Source: TWA4 sp034086685
GTDB lineage: Bacteria; Bacillota; Clostridia; Lachnospirales; Lachnospiraceae
Length of the DNA: 64,000 nt
Direction: 5' to 3'
Assembly: GCA_034086685.1 (NCBI GenBank)
Contig: JAXDZY010000028.1
Location: 1 to 64,000 of the forward strand
The translations under genes and the position numbers were made by a program. Below are positions 35,088 to 46,200 of the stretch, one piece after another. The notes below the pieces were generated by a model. It saw only the letters and a program-made list of their open reading frames with translations, did not search any database and was not told the origin of the DNA. Every line of letters starts with the position of its first letter. The first letter of the stretch is position 1.

Positions 35088-36098
35088 TTATTCACCGGTG
35101 ATACCGGTCTTATCAACACTTTCAACAAACTGTCTCTGCAGTACAAAATACAGAAGCAGAACCGGCAGAATGCTCAGCATGGTTGCAGCCATTTTGATAC
35201 CTTCGTTCAGACTTCCCATGGTATCACCGGTTACAGAAGCACCGGTTGCCGTGTAGCTGTCATTGAAACCTTTCAGAGCAACAACCAGGGTGTTCCAGAA
35301 TCCATCGCCGAATACGCCGCATACGTACAGCTGTGTCAGATAGGATTCATTCCAGTACCATACCAGTGAGAACAGGAAAACAACCAGAATGGCCGGTGCT
35401 GCCGAAGGAATGGCAATTTTTACAAAGGACTTGAAATGTCCGCAGCCATCAATCTTCGCCGCTTCGATCAGTACTTTGGGTATCTGCCTGAAGAACTGAT
35501 AGTAGATCAGTATGTACAGCTGGGATTTCAGTCCCTGCCCCAATAATGCCGGCAGCAGATAAGCTGTCAGTGAATCCAGAATACCCAGATCGTTGTAAAG
35601 CAGATAAGTGGGCATCATGGTAATCTGAGGCGGTATGATAAAGGACACGATCAGAATTCCCATGAGCATCTTTTTCAGGGGGAATTCGTAACGGGCAAAA
35701 CCGTATCCCACAATGGCACATACGACCATGTTCAGCAGTGTAGGAAGCCCTGCCACTACGATGGATTTCCAGAAAGTATCCACAAAGTTCATGCTGGTAA
35801 ACGCATCAATGTAGTTTTTCACATAAAGTGTACTGGGAATCCAGCTGATGGAGCTGTCCAGCAGATCCGCACGGGCCATCAGGCTCTTGCTGATCATGTA
35901 AAGTACCGGGTACAGGTAAACAAACCCGATGCAGATCAGCAGAAGATAGATTACAGCAACTTTCCCGGCACCCTGCTGATCCTTGGAGCCAAAAAGCCAT
36001 TTCCGGAATCTGTTTACATCAAACTTACCGGGGCGCTTTGCAGCACTAGCGGCCCGCTTTTGCTGCTTTGGCTCTCTCTCTTTCCTTAAGCTTTTCAT
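35088..36098 (-). CDS. CUT1 sugar ABC transporter permease (MalG type)
   Basis: 336 residues with six membrane helices after a long basic cytoplasmic N-terminus (about 50 residues). The EAA loop reads IEAAKIDGCGHFKSFVKIAIP, which docks the ATPase. The start at 36098 lies inside the preceding permease gene (53-base overlap) behind GGGGGAG. The last segment, LLLYFVLQRQFVESVDKTGITG, is typical of MalG-like proteins. Pairs with the 36046-37071 protein as a heterodimeric channel. Confidence 0.92.
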   Translation of the reverse strand: MKSLRKEREPKQQKRAASAAKRPGKFDVNRFRKWLFGSKDQQGAGKVAVIYLLLICIGFVYLYPVLYMISKSLMARADLLDSSISWIPSTLYVKNYIDAFTSMNFVDTFWKSIVVAGLPTLLNMVVCAIVGYGFARYEFPLKKMLMGILIVSFIIPPQITMMPTYLLYNDLGILDSLTAYLLPALLGQGLKSQLYILIYYQFFRQIPKVLIEAAKIDGCGHFKSFVKIAIPSAAPAILVVFLFSLVWYWNESYLTQLYVCGVFGDGFWNTLVVALKGFNDSYTATGASVTGDTMGSLNEGIKMAATMLSILPVLLLYFVLQRQFVESVDKTGITGE

Positions 36099-37071
36099 AC
36101 TTCTCCCCCTTTCTTCTGACTTTCCTGAGCGCCCGTTCTTCTTTCTTAATCTGCTTCTGAGCCAGCTTTACCTGCTTTGCATATGCATCCTTCTTCAGGG
36201 TCAGGAATGCAGCCACAACTGCCACCAGAATGATCACGATCAGGGAGTACAGCCAGGCCATGGCAGATGCATAGCCGTATCCTTTACTGCCTGTTGTACC
36301 GAACATGGCATCTTTAATGGTATTGATAATATTATTCTGTTCGTTATTGGACAGGAATACTACCGTATATACCGCATTCAGCAGAATCATGGGTTTGATC
36401 GTAGGAAGCGTGATCTTCCAGAAACATACCCAGGTAGAACCGCCATCCATCTTTGCCGCTTCGTACAGAGAATTGTCAATTTTCTGTACACCGGCCAGGA
36501 AGATCAGAATCTGCACCCCGGAATACCATAGATACAGGACGATATTCTGGAAAACATCCACTATGGCCTCCACCAGTATGGCCGGCAAAAACGACAGGGC
36601 ACTGGCAATCATTGAAGTATTAAGAGAAGGAATGGAACCTGCACCCTGATCAACCAGCTGAGTCATAACAGGGCCGCTGGCGATAATAACCGGCAGGAAG
36701 AATATCAGCCGGAAAAACCCTTTTCCTTTGATTTTACTGTTCAGCAGCAATGCAATGATCAGCGCGAATACAACGATAACGGGTACTGCAATAATCGTTT
36801 TAATCAGATACTCCCACAATTCTGTCGGGAATGTCTCATCTTCCTGAAGAATCTGTGTAAAATTCTGCATTCCGATGAAGGTACTCACACGTCCTTTGGG
36901 AGTCATCTTTACTTTACTTAAAGCAAACATAAACGACTGTCCCAGCGGGCGCAGCACAAATACAATTACACCAATCAGCCAGGGAAGGATAAACAGATAG
37001 CCCATCATGGCTTCTCTGCTCTTAAGAGTGCCACCCATGCGCTTTTTGAGCTCTTTTTTATTTTTTGCCAT
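36046..37071 (-). CDS. CUT1 sugar ABC transporter permease (MalF type)
   Basis: 341 residues with about six membrane helices and the EAA loop YEAAKMDGGSTWVCFWKITLP. It has an unusual lysine/arginine-rich cytoplasmic tail of about 50 residues (KKDAYAKQVKLAQKQIKKEERA and onward), overlapping the next gene. Such tails are uncommon in CUT1 permeases and could touch a partner or RNA; that is speculative. It starts ten bases after the DUF5696 gene. Confidence 0.92.
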   Translation of the reverse strand: MAKNKKELKKRMGGTLKSREAMMGYLFILPWLIGVIVFVLRPLGQSFMFALSKVKMTPKGRVSTFIGMQNFTQILQEDETFPTELWEYLIKTIIAVPVIVVFALIIALLLNSKIKGKGFFRLIFFLPVIIASGPVMTQLVDQGAGSIPSLNTSMIASALSFLPAILVEAIVDVFQNIVLYLWYSGVQILIFLAGVQKIDNSLYEAAKMDGGSTWVCFWKITLPTIKPMILLNAVYTVVFLSNNEQNNIINTIKDAMFGTTGSKGYGYASAMAWLYSLIVIILVAVVAAFLTLKKDAYAKQVKLAQKQIKKEERALRKVRRKGEKYEKLKERERAKAAKAGR

Positions 37072-37081
37072 GATTTCTCAC

Positions 37082-39427
37082 CTACCTTACCTCATAGGAC
37101 ATGCCTTCAATGGACACGCCGTCCACAGTAACCGCTTTCTGACTGTAATTTACATAAATCTTTACGCCGTTGCTGTAAGTGACTTCCGCTACATTGCTGT
37201 CATGACGCACACGATCAATAATGTATGCGCCTTTCACCTGATCATTGATGGCCTTCAGCTCCTGATAATAGCGGATGATTTCCGGACGGTATACTTCATA
37301 CCTGGAAGTATACAGATCAGAAGAATTTGTATACAGAAGGTCAACCGGATCTTCCTTTGTCAGATAGAAGGAAGGATAGATACCTGTTTCCACCAGTTCC
37401 AGGAAGAATCTGGAACTGTCTGCTTCAAAGTTTGTGTAAGCTCCGTACATGGGAATAACGCCCTTAAGTGCCATGGAAAGGAAAGGAACTTCTTCGTCGG
37501 TAAAAATATAGTTGGAGGAATTTACCGGCATATCCAGAATACTTTCCGTATTTGCCCAGTAGCAGGACAGAGGGCTTTCCAGAGCCAGATTCATCTTCTC
37601 ATCAATAGTGCTGATACTTTCTTTGAATGCATTCAGAGTATCCACGCGGCTGTACTGCTTTCCGCTGTAGTTATAACTGAACAGGTGATCACTGATACCC
37701 GTCAGAGCGAGGTTTGTCACATCGGATTTTTCATAACTTTTTACGGCACTGTTCAGCCTCTCAATGGCCTTTGAAGGTGTCTGGAAATTGAAATATTCAT
37801 AAATTTCTTTATAAGTATTTTCTTTATAGACACTTTCATCCAGCTTCTTGATGACATTGAATACCGTATTGACCGTATCGGGATTGGCACGCAGCGCATC
37901 CTGATACAGATAGAACCGGATTCCTTTTTCGGTGCTTTCTTCCACCAGTCCGGTCAGATCATGGGTTCCTCCAATGCTTCGGTCCGCTTTACAGGAGGTG
38001 ATGGGAACGCTCCAGATACCGCCCTTCTGCCATCCTTTGTAGACGGAGAGGATATCGGTTACCTGTTCCGACTCCAGATCTTCATACATTTCTCTGATAT
38101 CATCCGTGGTTGTCATGGTTACTGTTTTCTTGCCGATCATACCGTTTTCCCGGTCATTTCCCAGAAAATCAAGACGCACACGGAAATCTGTATCTTCTGA
38201 CTGCATGCCGTCCTGTTCCAGAAGATATTCCCGGTACTGATTTGCCATGCCCGCATAGTCTGCTTCCTCACCGGAGTTAAACAGGTAGCGGATACGGATA
38301 TCATAATCCGAACGGTTCTTTTCCTGTAGCTGAACAGAACTGTCACCTTTCTGGCTGGTCAGCTGTTTGTAGATCCGGCGCATGGTAAAACGGGGAGTAA
38401 CCCAGTTATAATTTGTTACCGCACCATTGGGATAAGCAATAATACTGGCATCAACAGCGCCTTCTTCGATAATTGCAAGCATGGACATCTGTGTATCCGT
38501 ATGAACCATGCCGTATACGGGAGCCATAACCAGCTCGGAATCATTGACGGTCTGATATTCATCCCAGAACAGTGACAGTACATAGCTTTCATCCACACCG
38601 GCATTATCACCCCATACCTTCAGAGTCAGAGGAGACGAAAATCTTCCGTCTTTATCATCCAGGTAGATCAGAGCACCGTTTCCATCCGGCACCAGCATAT
38701 AGCCGTCACGCTCAGATGCATAGGTGTAGCCCAGGAACGGATATACATACATGCTTCCGATTGTCACATCCTTCTGCTCCTCTTTAATGGATTCAGAGGG
38801 AATCTCAACCGTAAATCCTTCCCCTTCCAGCGCTACTGTCATCCGGAAAGAGATTTCATATTTTTTCAGGGTCACGTCTGCCGTAAATCCATCCGCGTTG
38901 ACAGATACTTTGATATCCGCATCTGCGGAAAGCAGATCTGACCGTTCTTCATTCAGGCCGTTTAATATCAGAAAGCCCACACCTGACTGAATAAAGCTTC
39001 TCCACGTTGTATTCAGAGAGTCGTCCGGGTCACTGACCGTAGACTCCATGATGGCACCATTTGCTTTATTGCGGATGATCAGGGACAGATTTTCTTCTTT
39101 CAGGTACATTTCCACAAGGTCATTTTCAGCAATTTTTTTATGTCCCTTGATACTGTCCGGGGACTTTTCGAAAACGGCCTCTTTCTGAGCCTCTTTTTTC
39201 TCGGAAGCAGAGACTTCTACATTTTCCACTGCCTGGCCGCCTTCTTCCACACCTGACCCGGCTGCAGCTGCTTCAGCCTGAGCTGTATCCTGACCAGCTT
39301 CCCCTTCTGTTTCTTCTACCTCTGTGGCGAAAGCGGTACTCTGAGAAATAGGTGAAAATGCAAGACCAGCAGCCAGCAGAATGGCCAGAAAACGTTTGCT
39401 TTTCTTTTCAAAATTTTTATTTGCCAA
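37082..39427 (-). CDS. secreted DUF5696 domain protein
   Basis: 781 residues from TTG at 39427, which sits nine bases behind GAGAGGTGG and overlaps the upstream stop; an ATG at 39469 has no site. Signal peptide (RFLAILLAAGLAFSPISQSTAFA), then a Glu/Ala-rich linker to about residue 100, then the DUF5696 region: YLKEENLSLIIRNKANGAI, GYMLVPDGNGALIYL and later SVPITSCKADRSIGGTHDLTGLV, probably a beta-sandwich followed by a TIM-barrel-like part. The family is seen beside CUT1 transporters; its activity is unknown, with a glycoside-hydrolase-like role possible. Lies between the NHL-Yip1 gene and the second permease pair. Confidence 0.85.
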   Translation of the reverse strand: MANKNFEKKSKRFLAILLAAGLAFSPISQSTAFATEVEETEGEAGQDTAQAEAAAAGSGVEEGGQAVENVEVSASEKKEAQKEAVFEKSPDSIKGHKKIAENDLVEMYLKEENLSLIIRNKANGAIMESTVSDPDDSLNTTWRSFIQSGVGFLILNGLNEERSDLLSADADIKVSVNADGFTADVTLKKYEISFRMTVALEGEGFTVEIPSESIKEEQKDVTIGSMYVYPFLGYTYASERDGYMLVPDGNGALIYLDDKDGRFSSPLTLKVWGDNAGVDESYVLSLFWDEYQTVNDSELVMAPVYGMVHTDTQMSMLAIIEEGAVDASIIAYPNGAVTNYNWVTPRFTMRRIYKQLTSQKGDSSVQLQEKNRSDYDIRIRYLFNSGEEADYAGMANQYREYLLEQDGMQSEDTDFRVRLDFLGNDRENGMIGKKTVTMTTTDDIREMYEDLESEQVTDILSVYKGWQKGGIWSVPITSCKADRSIGGTHDLTGLVEESTEKGIRFYLYQDALRANPDTVNTVFNVIKKLDESVYKENTYKEIYEYFNFQTPSKAIERLNSAVKSYEKSDVTNLALTGISDHLFSYNYSGKQYSRVDTLNAFKESISTIDEKMNLALESPLSCYWANTESILDMPVNSSNYIFTDEEVPFLSMALKGVIPMYGAYTNFEADSSRFFLELVETGIYPSFYLTKEDPVDLLYTNSSDLYTSRYEVYRPEIIRYYQELKAINDQVKGAYIIDRVRHDSNVAEVTYSNGVKIYVNYSQKAVTVDGVSIEGMSYEVR

Positions 39428-41456
39428 TCCGATACACCACCTCTCCGAATATGGAAGCAATAAATTCAATAACCTGTCTGCAAAGCATGAACAGAATAAA
39501 TGCCAGCAGTGCCAGAATCAGAACTGTAAACAGGGTAAAGAAAATAATCTTGAAGGTTTCTTTTACAGTATAGTTATTTGTCTCTTTAATCGTCATGAAT
39601 ACCAGGATTGCAACCCATGCAAAAATGAAGATTTCAGCAAACTGGATCAGGAATACTTCGTTATAGGTAATAACATTACTGAGCAGAATGCAGAAAGGCT
39701 GCAGGATCACATAGGGAGCCAGACAGAATGCCAGACCGCAGTACAGACGCTTAAAGGTACTTTCACCATCATTGATGGTACACATCAGATAATTACAGAT
39801 AACCAGCACCAGGAAAACACCGATCAGTGTCAGGATATCCGTTGCGATGGTATATCTGCCTTCACGGACTGTCCTCAGCAGGAAACCGCAGCAGTACTTG
39901 TTCAGCAGATAAATCAGTGTTGTCAGTCCGAGCATGATGTTTGCATTGAGAAATGCGCTCTTTCCTTCATACCTGAGTCCGTAAGCACCATCCACCGGAT
40001 GTTTCATGTAATAGAACATGTACATGAATCTTGTCCATACACCGCTGCCCCGGATTCCTTCCGTTGCTTTGATTACGGGATTAAAGATTCCTTTTTTCTT
40101 CTGGAAACGTTTCAAAAGGCTGATCACCAGAATAATCAGTACGATTACACCCACTGCAGGGATCATGTTGTTTCTCAGCCAGGTATTGCGCACTTCCCAG
40201 AAAGCATCGGAATATACGCTGAAGGCTTTTGATACTCTTGCATATTTCAGTGCGTTTTCATAATCTTCTTCCTGAAGATAGGAACGGCTCATTGCCTCAT
40301 TTGCATAGTCGAATAAACTGTTCATTTCCAGGACTTTTTCCAGAGGCTCCTTGCTTTCCGAATACCGTCCGTTTTCATACAGATTCAGAGCTTCATGCAG
40401 CAGGTTGGTAAACTCGGTTGCACGGAATACCTGTACCTGACAGCTGTCGGAGTCCAGAATATAAAGATTATCACCGGCATCCACATCAATTGCTTCAACC
40501 TTTTTACTTAAACCGATTCGAAAACGTCCGTCATCACGTCCGCCGAATACGAACAGCATATCGCCTTCCGAGTTGTATTCATAAATATAACCGTCAGAAG
40601 ATGCCACATAGATATTGTCATGATTACCTACCGCAACCGCTGTTTCCTTACCGTCATATGCATCGGGCTCGATCAGGTTGGAACCGGCAATATTCAGCTT
40701 TTTCAGGCTGCTTTCTTTTTCACCGGGTGTTACGGTGTAGATCAGCCCCTGTTCGTCAATTGCCACATTTACAGGTGTTGCAGGCAGATTGCTTACCATC
40801 TTCGCCAGCTGTGCATCGGTAAAGACAGCTTCCTGCACCATTCTCAGCAGGCTGACAGAAGCGTAGTTGGTACCGAAGTACCCCAGGAAAGTACCGCCCT
40901 CTGTGGGAGTCAGCTGTACCAGACCATTTCCGTTACCTTCGCAGACAATATACATATCTCCGCCTGCGTTTACAACGATCTTAATGGGTTTAAAATCGCC
41001 GCTTCCGTATAAAGGATGATTGGGCTTTGCATATTCTGCAGTCACTTTGCCGTCTTTATCAAATACATAAACTTTACCGGAGTGATCTGCCACATATACG
41101 GCCTTATCATCTGTTACAAACACGCCATAGGGCTCTTTCAGAATTCCTTCTCCATAAACAGAAACCAGATTGCCTTCCAGGTCTGTCTCATAGACAACCC
41201 CGGCTCCGGCATCCGCAATATACATATATCCGTCTTCCGTTACCTTGAGATCCTTGGGGTTAACCATAGAATAATCTCCCAGCTTCACAATGGAAGTTTC
41301 GGGCATATATGCAGTCTGTGTCTCTGTCACATAGCCGTATCCGTCAATGGTATAGGTCTTATAGGGCACCGCCGCACCTGCAGACATGGGAAATACCATT
41401 GTGAGGACCAGAAGGAGCAGAAGAACGCCAGCGCACTGTTTTGTCCACTTTTTCAT
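39417..41456 (-). CDS. NHL-repeat / TPR / Yip1 membrane protein
   Basis: 679 residues. A signal peptide (to ~28) leads to an extracellular NHL-type beta-propeller (about 45-345; repeats such as EPYGVFVTDDKAVYVAD and GVVYETDLEGNLVSVYG), a short TPR-like helical segment (LHEALNLYENGRYSESKEPLEKVLE), a membrane helix near residue 430, and a C-terminal Yip1 domain with about five helices (from ~470). The architecture suggests an outside sensor or scaffold joined to a membrane domain. Inside the operon it follows the first permease pair and precedes DUF5696. No enzyme motif is seen. A role in assembling or sensing for the neighbouring importers is inference. Confidence 0.85.
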   Translation of the reverse strand: MKKWTKQCAGVLLLLLVLTMVFPMSAGAAVPYKTYTIDGYGYVTETQTAYMPETSIVKLGDYSMVNPKDLKVTEDGYMYIADAGAGVVYETDLEGNLVSVYGEGILKEPYGVFVTDDKAVYVADHSGKVYVFDKDGKVTAEYAKPNHPLYGSGDFKPIKIVVNAGGDMYIVCEGNGNGLVQLTPTEGGTFLGYFGTNYASVSLLRMVQEAVFTDAQLAKMVSNLPATPVNVAIDEQGLIYTVTPGEKESSLKKLNIAGSNLIEPDAYDGKETAVAVGNHDNIYVASSDGYIYEYNSEGDMLFVFGGRDDGRFRIGLSKKVEAIDVDAGDNLYILDSDSCQVQVFRATEFTNLLHEALNLYENGRYSESKEPLEKVLEMNSLFDYANEAMSRSYLQEEDYENALKYARVSKAFSVYSDAFWEVRNTWLRNNMIPAVGVIVLIILVISLLKRFQKKKGIFNPVIKATEGIRGSGVWTRFMYMFYYMKHPVDGAYGLRYEGKSAFLNANIMLGLTTLIYLLNKYCCGFLLRTVREGRYTIATDILTLIGVFLVLVICNYLMCTINDGESTFKRLYCGLAFCLAPYVILQPFCILLSNVITYNEVFLIQFAEIFIFAWVAILVFMTIKETNNYTVKETFKIIFFTLFTVLILALLAFILFMLCRQVIEFIASIFGEVVYRIGK

Positions 41457-41468
41457 CTTCTCCCCTCC

Positions 41469-42341
41469 TTATTTGATACCGGAATGGGCCATTGTATTCA
41501 TGACACTCTTCTGGCATAAGATAAACATCAGCAGGTTCGGTACGAACATGATCAGCGTTGCTGCGGCAGCAACACCCTGGCCGGCAACCGTGTTGTTGGC
41601 ATTGGTCAGTGTATTCATATAGAACGCCAGCGTACGCAGACCATCTTCATTCATATACAGATTGGAGGTTTCCACATTGATCCATACCTGCTGGAATGCC
41701 AGGATGGCTGATGTGGCAACTGCAGGACGCACCAGCGGGAAAATGATTTTCCAGTAAACGATAAAATCATTTGCACCGTCCATATAGGCAGCGTCGATAA
41801 GCGCATCCGGGATCTGGTCGATGAACTGTTTTACCAGGAACAGACTTACCGGCATCGCTACCAGAGGCAGGATGTGCGCCAGATAATTATTGGTCATACC
41901 CAGCTGTTTGATAATCAGATAACGGGGAATCATAACCGCCACCGGCACAAACATCAGGGCCATATTATTGATTTCCATCAGGGCTTCTTTCCCTTTGAAT
42001 TTCAGTTTGGAAAGAGCAAAGCCCGCAGAGGTGGAAAGCACGATGGACAGCAGAACGTCTGCCACAGTAACAATCAAACTGTTAAATACATAACGGCTCA
42101 GCGGAATTCCCGAGGTCTGAGATGCTTTCATCAGATCACGGAAGTTGTCCAGCGTGGGTCTCGTTACAAAAAACCTGGGAGGAAACGCAAACAGCTCTTC
42201 CACCGGTTTGAATGCATGACAGATGATATAAATGATCGGCAGAATCATGAAGATTGCCAGCGGCAGTACTGCAATGATCAGTTTGATCTGACCGCGTTCA
42301 AATCGTTTCGGATTAATATTACTTCCTCTGTATCCAGCCAT
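41469..42341 (-). CDS. CUT1 sugar ABC transporter permease (MalG type)
   Basis: 290 residues from ATG at 42341, seven bases behind AAAGGAGG; an upstream ATG at 42416 is rejected. Six membrane helices and the EAA loop DAAYMDGANDFIVYWKIIFP. The ending VPNLLMFILCQKSVMNTMAHSGIK is characteristic of MalG-like proteins. It partners the 42358-43281 permease and the large binding protein as the first import cassette of the operon. Confidence 0.93.
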   Translation of the reverse strand: MAGYRGSNINPKRFERGQIKLIIAVLPLAIFMILPIIYIICHAFKPVEELFAFPPRFFVTRPTLDNFRDLMKASQTSGIPLSRYVFNSLIVTVADVLLSIVLSTSAGFALSKLKFKGKEALMEINNMALMFVPVAVMIPRYLIIKQLGMTNNYLAHILPLVAMPVSLFLVKQFIDQIPDALIDAAYMDGANDFIVYWKIIFPLVRPAVATSAILAFQQVWINVETSNLYMNEDGLRTLAFYMNTLTNANNTVAGQGVAAAATLIMFVPNLLMFILCQKSVMNTMAHSGIK

Positions 42342-42357
42342 ATTCCGTCCTCCTTTC

Positions 42358-43281
42358 TCAATCTTTTTCCGCAAACAGTTTCTTCGCAACAGTGGAGAAC
42401 AGCCATACGATACCAAGCAGTACTACTGAGATGGCAGCGGCATAACCCATTTCATAACGAATGAAACCGTAGTCTTCAATATGGTTAACAATTAACTGTG
42501 CAGCATATCCGGGTGTCGGATTTACACCGGTCAGCATAACGCCGATGGTACCGTTGCCGAATGTATTTACAATGGCCATAACCGCACCGAACAGCATCTG
42601 GGGTTTCATGGTGGGGATCGTAATATAGATCATCTCCTGAAAACGGTTCTTGATACCGTCCAGAGCACCTGCTTCGTACAATTCCTCATCCGCATTCAGA
42701 ATACCTGCCAGCATGGCCAGGAAACCTACACCCATACTGCTCCATAATGCAACAATGATAACGATAGGAAGCAGATAGCGGGTATCTACCAGCCACACGA
42801 TGGGCTCTGTGATAATACCCAGATTCATCAGGATACTGTTCAGATAACCGGTCTGATCACCGGTGAAAATAATCTTCCATACAACTGCCATGGCAACACC
42901 TGAAGTCATACTGGGTGAATAGAAAATCAGAGCCAGAATCGTTCTGGGAACATTGGACAGCTGAGCCAGCATCCATGCCAGAAGGAAAGATAACAGATAA
43001 CCTCCCACTCCGACAATAATTACGTAAATAACCGTGTTGGGCAGAACATACTGCATAAAGATTTCATCCTGAGTGATCAGGTTGATGTAATTCATAAACC
43101 CTACAAAATCAGGAAATGAGATCGTATCAAAGTTGGTAAAGGACAACAGAATTGCCATGAGCATGGGAGCTATGATGAATGTCACAAACAGTACAAGGTA
43201 GGGAAGCAAAAATAAATATGCTCTCTTATTGCCCGATTCCCGTTTGGCAATGTTGTTCTTTTTTCCCGCAGGACGTTTCAT
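42358..43281 (-). CDS. CUT1 sugar ABC transporter permease (MalF/UgpA type)
   Basis: 307 residues from ATG at 43281, nine bases behind AAAGGAGG and overlapping the binding-protein stop as ATGA. Six helices with the EAA loop YEAGALDGIKNRFQEMIYITIP, in which Gly replaces the second Ala. Typical MalF-like opening YLFLLPYLVLFVTFIIAPM. It forms the channel with the next gene. Confidence 0.93.
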   Translation of the reverse strand: MKRPAGKKNNIAKRESGNKRAYLFLLPYLVLFVTFIIAPMLMAILLSFTNFDTISFPDFVGFMNYINLITQDEIFMQYVLPNTVIYVIIVGVGGYLLSFLLAWMLAQLSNVPRTILALIFYSPSMTSGVAMAVVWKIIFTGDQTGYLNSILMNLGIITEPIVWLVDTRYLLPIVIIVALWSSMGVGFLAMLAGILNADEELYEAGALDGIKNRFQEMIYITIPTMKPQMLFGAVMAIVNTFGNGTIGVMLTGVNPTPGYAAQLIVNHIEDYGFIRYEMGYAAAISVVLLGIVWLFSTVAKKLFAEKD

Positions 43282-46200
43282 TCTGCTGTTCCTCCTTTCC
43301 CCAAAGCGCATTCATTCAGGATTTCTTCAACACGATCCAGTGTGGGAACCACATAAGGTGTGATTACATTTCCGTTGGCATCGTTGTATCCGAATTCCTC
43401 CAGCTTACGTTCTGTTTCACGATTGATCCGCTTCGTGGCGTTATCCAGAGTACGCCTCAGATTCTTGCCGTCCACGACAATCGAGTTATATGCATTACTG
43501 ATTTCACGTTCAACCATGTAGCTGCCGGGAAGTCTGGGAGATTCGTAGATCCATTCAGCCTGTTCCAGAATCGTATTCTTGTCGATGGTCTTCCAGGGAA
43601 GGAGACCAAACGCTTCTTTATTGGCTGTATTCCACATGTAGGTGGAACCGTAGGTAATCTGCAGAGTCTGTCCGAACTCGGCCTGTACCTCTGTGGAGGA
43701 CCACCATTTCATGAATTCCCATGCCTGAGCTTCCCGCTCATCACCGGACTCAAACATAACGGTACTTTCCGCACCACCTGAGATATAACGCGAAACATTT
43801 CCATTCTCATCTTCCACACCGGGAACAGGAGAAATGGTCCAGCTGTTGGCAATTTCCGGAGCAGCGTTCAGCAGCATGTTGTATACGGCATAATCCGCAA
43901 TACCGATGGGCAGTGAACCGTTTCGGAAATGCTGATAAAAGTTGGGGATATCCTTGGGCAGGTTATAAATGGTAAACAGCTCTGTCAGTTCCTTGAAACC
44001 TTTTACGGATTCCTCGCTGGTCAGGTTTGAATCTCCGGCTGTTTCCTTATAAAGGCTGCCGCCGTTCTGCAGGATCAGAGGCGTTGTTCCATGAAAGTTT
44101 CTCATGGAAAGCATACCTGCAGTAGGGTAGTAAAAATTCATGCCGCGCATCTGAAGACTGGGCAGCAGATTCTTCACATCCTGAATCGTGTCGGGAATCT
44201 CAAGACCCAGCTGATCAAAAATATCCGTACGTACATAAAGTACCCAGAAATTCATGGTCTCCGGCAGAGAATAGATTCCGTCATCGATGGTGGAAGGAAT
44301 CAGAAGACCCTCCTCAAACCGTTCTGCCACATCCGCAAAGTCATCAAATTCCGTAAGATCCTTCAACGCTCCGCGGATACCCAGTTCAAAAGGAACCGCA
44401 TAATTAATACCGGTGGCAATATCCGGTGCATCTCCGGATGCATTGGCCAGAATCAGTTTGTTCTGATCGGGCATCAGTGCCAGATCCACTTCAATTCCTG
44501 TTTTGGGGGTGAAATCTTCATCGATCATTTTCTGCATGATTTCCAGATACTGTCTGGAACGGTTTACCCATACCTGCAGATGTTCTTCGTTGGTATTGCC
44601 GGTTGAATAAGCCTGAGAAGCAAACGACGTTACAAAACGTTTCACACTTGATGCCACAGACTTGACAATTCCTGCATTTCCGGGAAGCTTTGCATCTTTC
44701 TGATAGATGTAGATCCGGTCAATGGCCAGCTCGTTTTTATTCAGATTATCAATCAGATTCGCCAGAAACTGATTGACGGAGTTGGTACTTGTGGTCAGCT
44801 CTGAAACTCTGTATGCCAGCTGATCCGGTTCCGATGCCAGACTGCGAAGCTGCTCGGATGCAATCTGAGCAGATGAAAAAGCACCGATTTCTTTTACTCC
44901 TGGAGTATAAACCAGCATACTTTCACACAGACTGTCCAGCTTGTCCGCATATTCATTCAGACGGGTCACTGCATCGGGAATATAGCTTTCAATATCCAGA
45001 TCACGATATTTATCCTTATTTGTACCTGCAACTTTTGTGATCTGCAGATTCAGGCTGTTGACACCGCTCATGATCTCATCAATGCCTTCCAGTACTTTGC
45101 AGAGCGGATCTGCCGCAATGGTAAAGGAAACTGTATGTACACCCTTTTCCAGATAAATTCCCATGGAATTATCATCCTGATCCTTAAAGGCAGCTGCCTG
45201 ATACTTCTTTCCGTATTTCAGTGCATAATTGAAGAATTCATCATTGGGAATCCTGCCATCCACTTCCACGTTGACAAATACCGGAAAATCTGCTTTTTCA
45301 CTCTGCAGATAATTCATGGCAAGATAATAAACACCTTCTTCTTCCACTTCAAACTGATAGGTTACCTGACTTCCTGCATCAGAAAAAGATTCTGAATCAA
45401 TGGTATTCAGTGCCTTGGTCTTCACTTCATAGGGATCCAGATTAATATTATATTCACATGCTGCACGGATTGAGGACGCGTTCCGTCTGTACATGTTTTC
45501 TCCCTGAAGTGTAATCACCTTATCGCCGGCCATGGCTTCCTGAGCACCTTCATAAGCTGGAATATCGGCCTCCGATACCGGCTCCAGATAAAGATTTCCC
45601 AGCAGTACAGTGCCTTCCAGCATTGTAATGTCCAGTTCGTTCTCTCCCTTTTTCAGCTCAACCGCCAGGGGGCTTGTGTGACGATAGGTACTGTCCATGA
45701 TATACTTATTTTCCCATTCCCTGATCTTTTCAGGTACCGGAACAATCTGATTGCCGTAACGGTCATAGGAGATTTCTTCCGGATCTTCCCACTGTGCTTC
45801 AAATGTCAGATCACGCAGCTCATAGAACTGATAATCACCATTTACCATCATGGAAAATTCGATGGGAAGTACGGTATCCCCCGCGTCCAGATAATCCAGA
45901 CTGATCAGATATCTCGCCGTTTCCGGCGCTTCGATCACAAGCTTTCCGCTGTCGCCAACAGTCAGCTGGGGAACCGGTGAAGAATAACCAAAATTATCAC
46001 TGGCTGTAACAGCTCCGATTCCGGGCCGGAAAACATCCTGAATCTGATATTCCAGCTTTCTCCCCTGGTAATAAGGGGTCTGGGAAGCTCCGTCCACTAC
46101 AGTATAATTCTTCTCAATCATTTCATTGGAAAAATCTTCATCTGTAATGTAATTACCTTCAGATGCAGCAGGCACATCTTCCGTTTTGTCGGATGATGTC

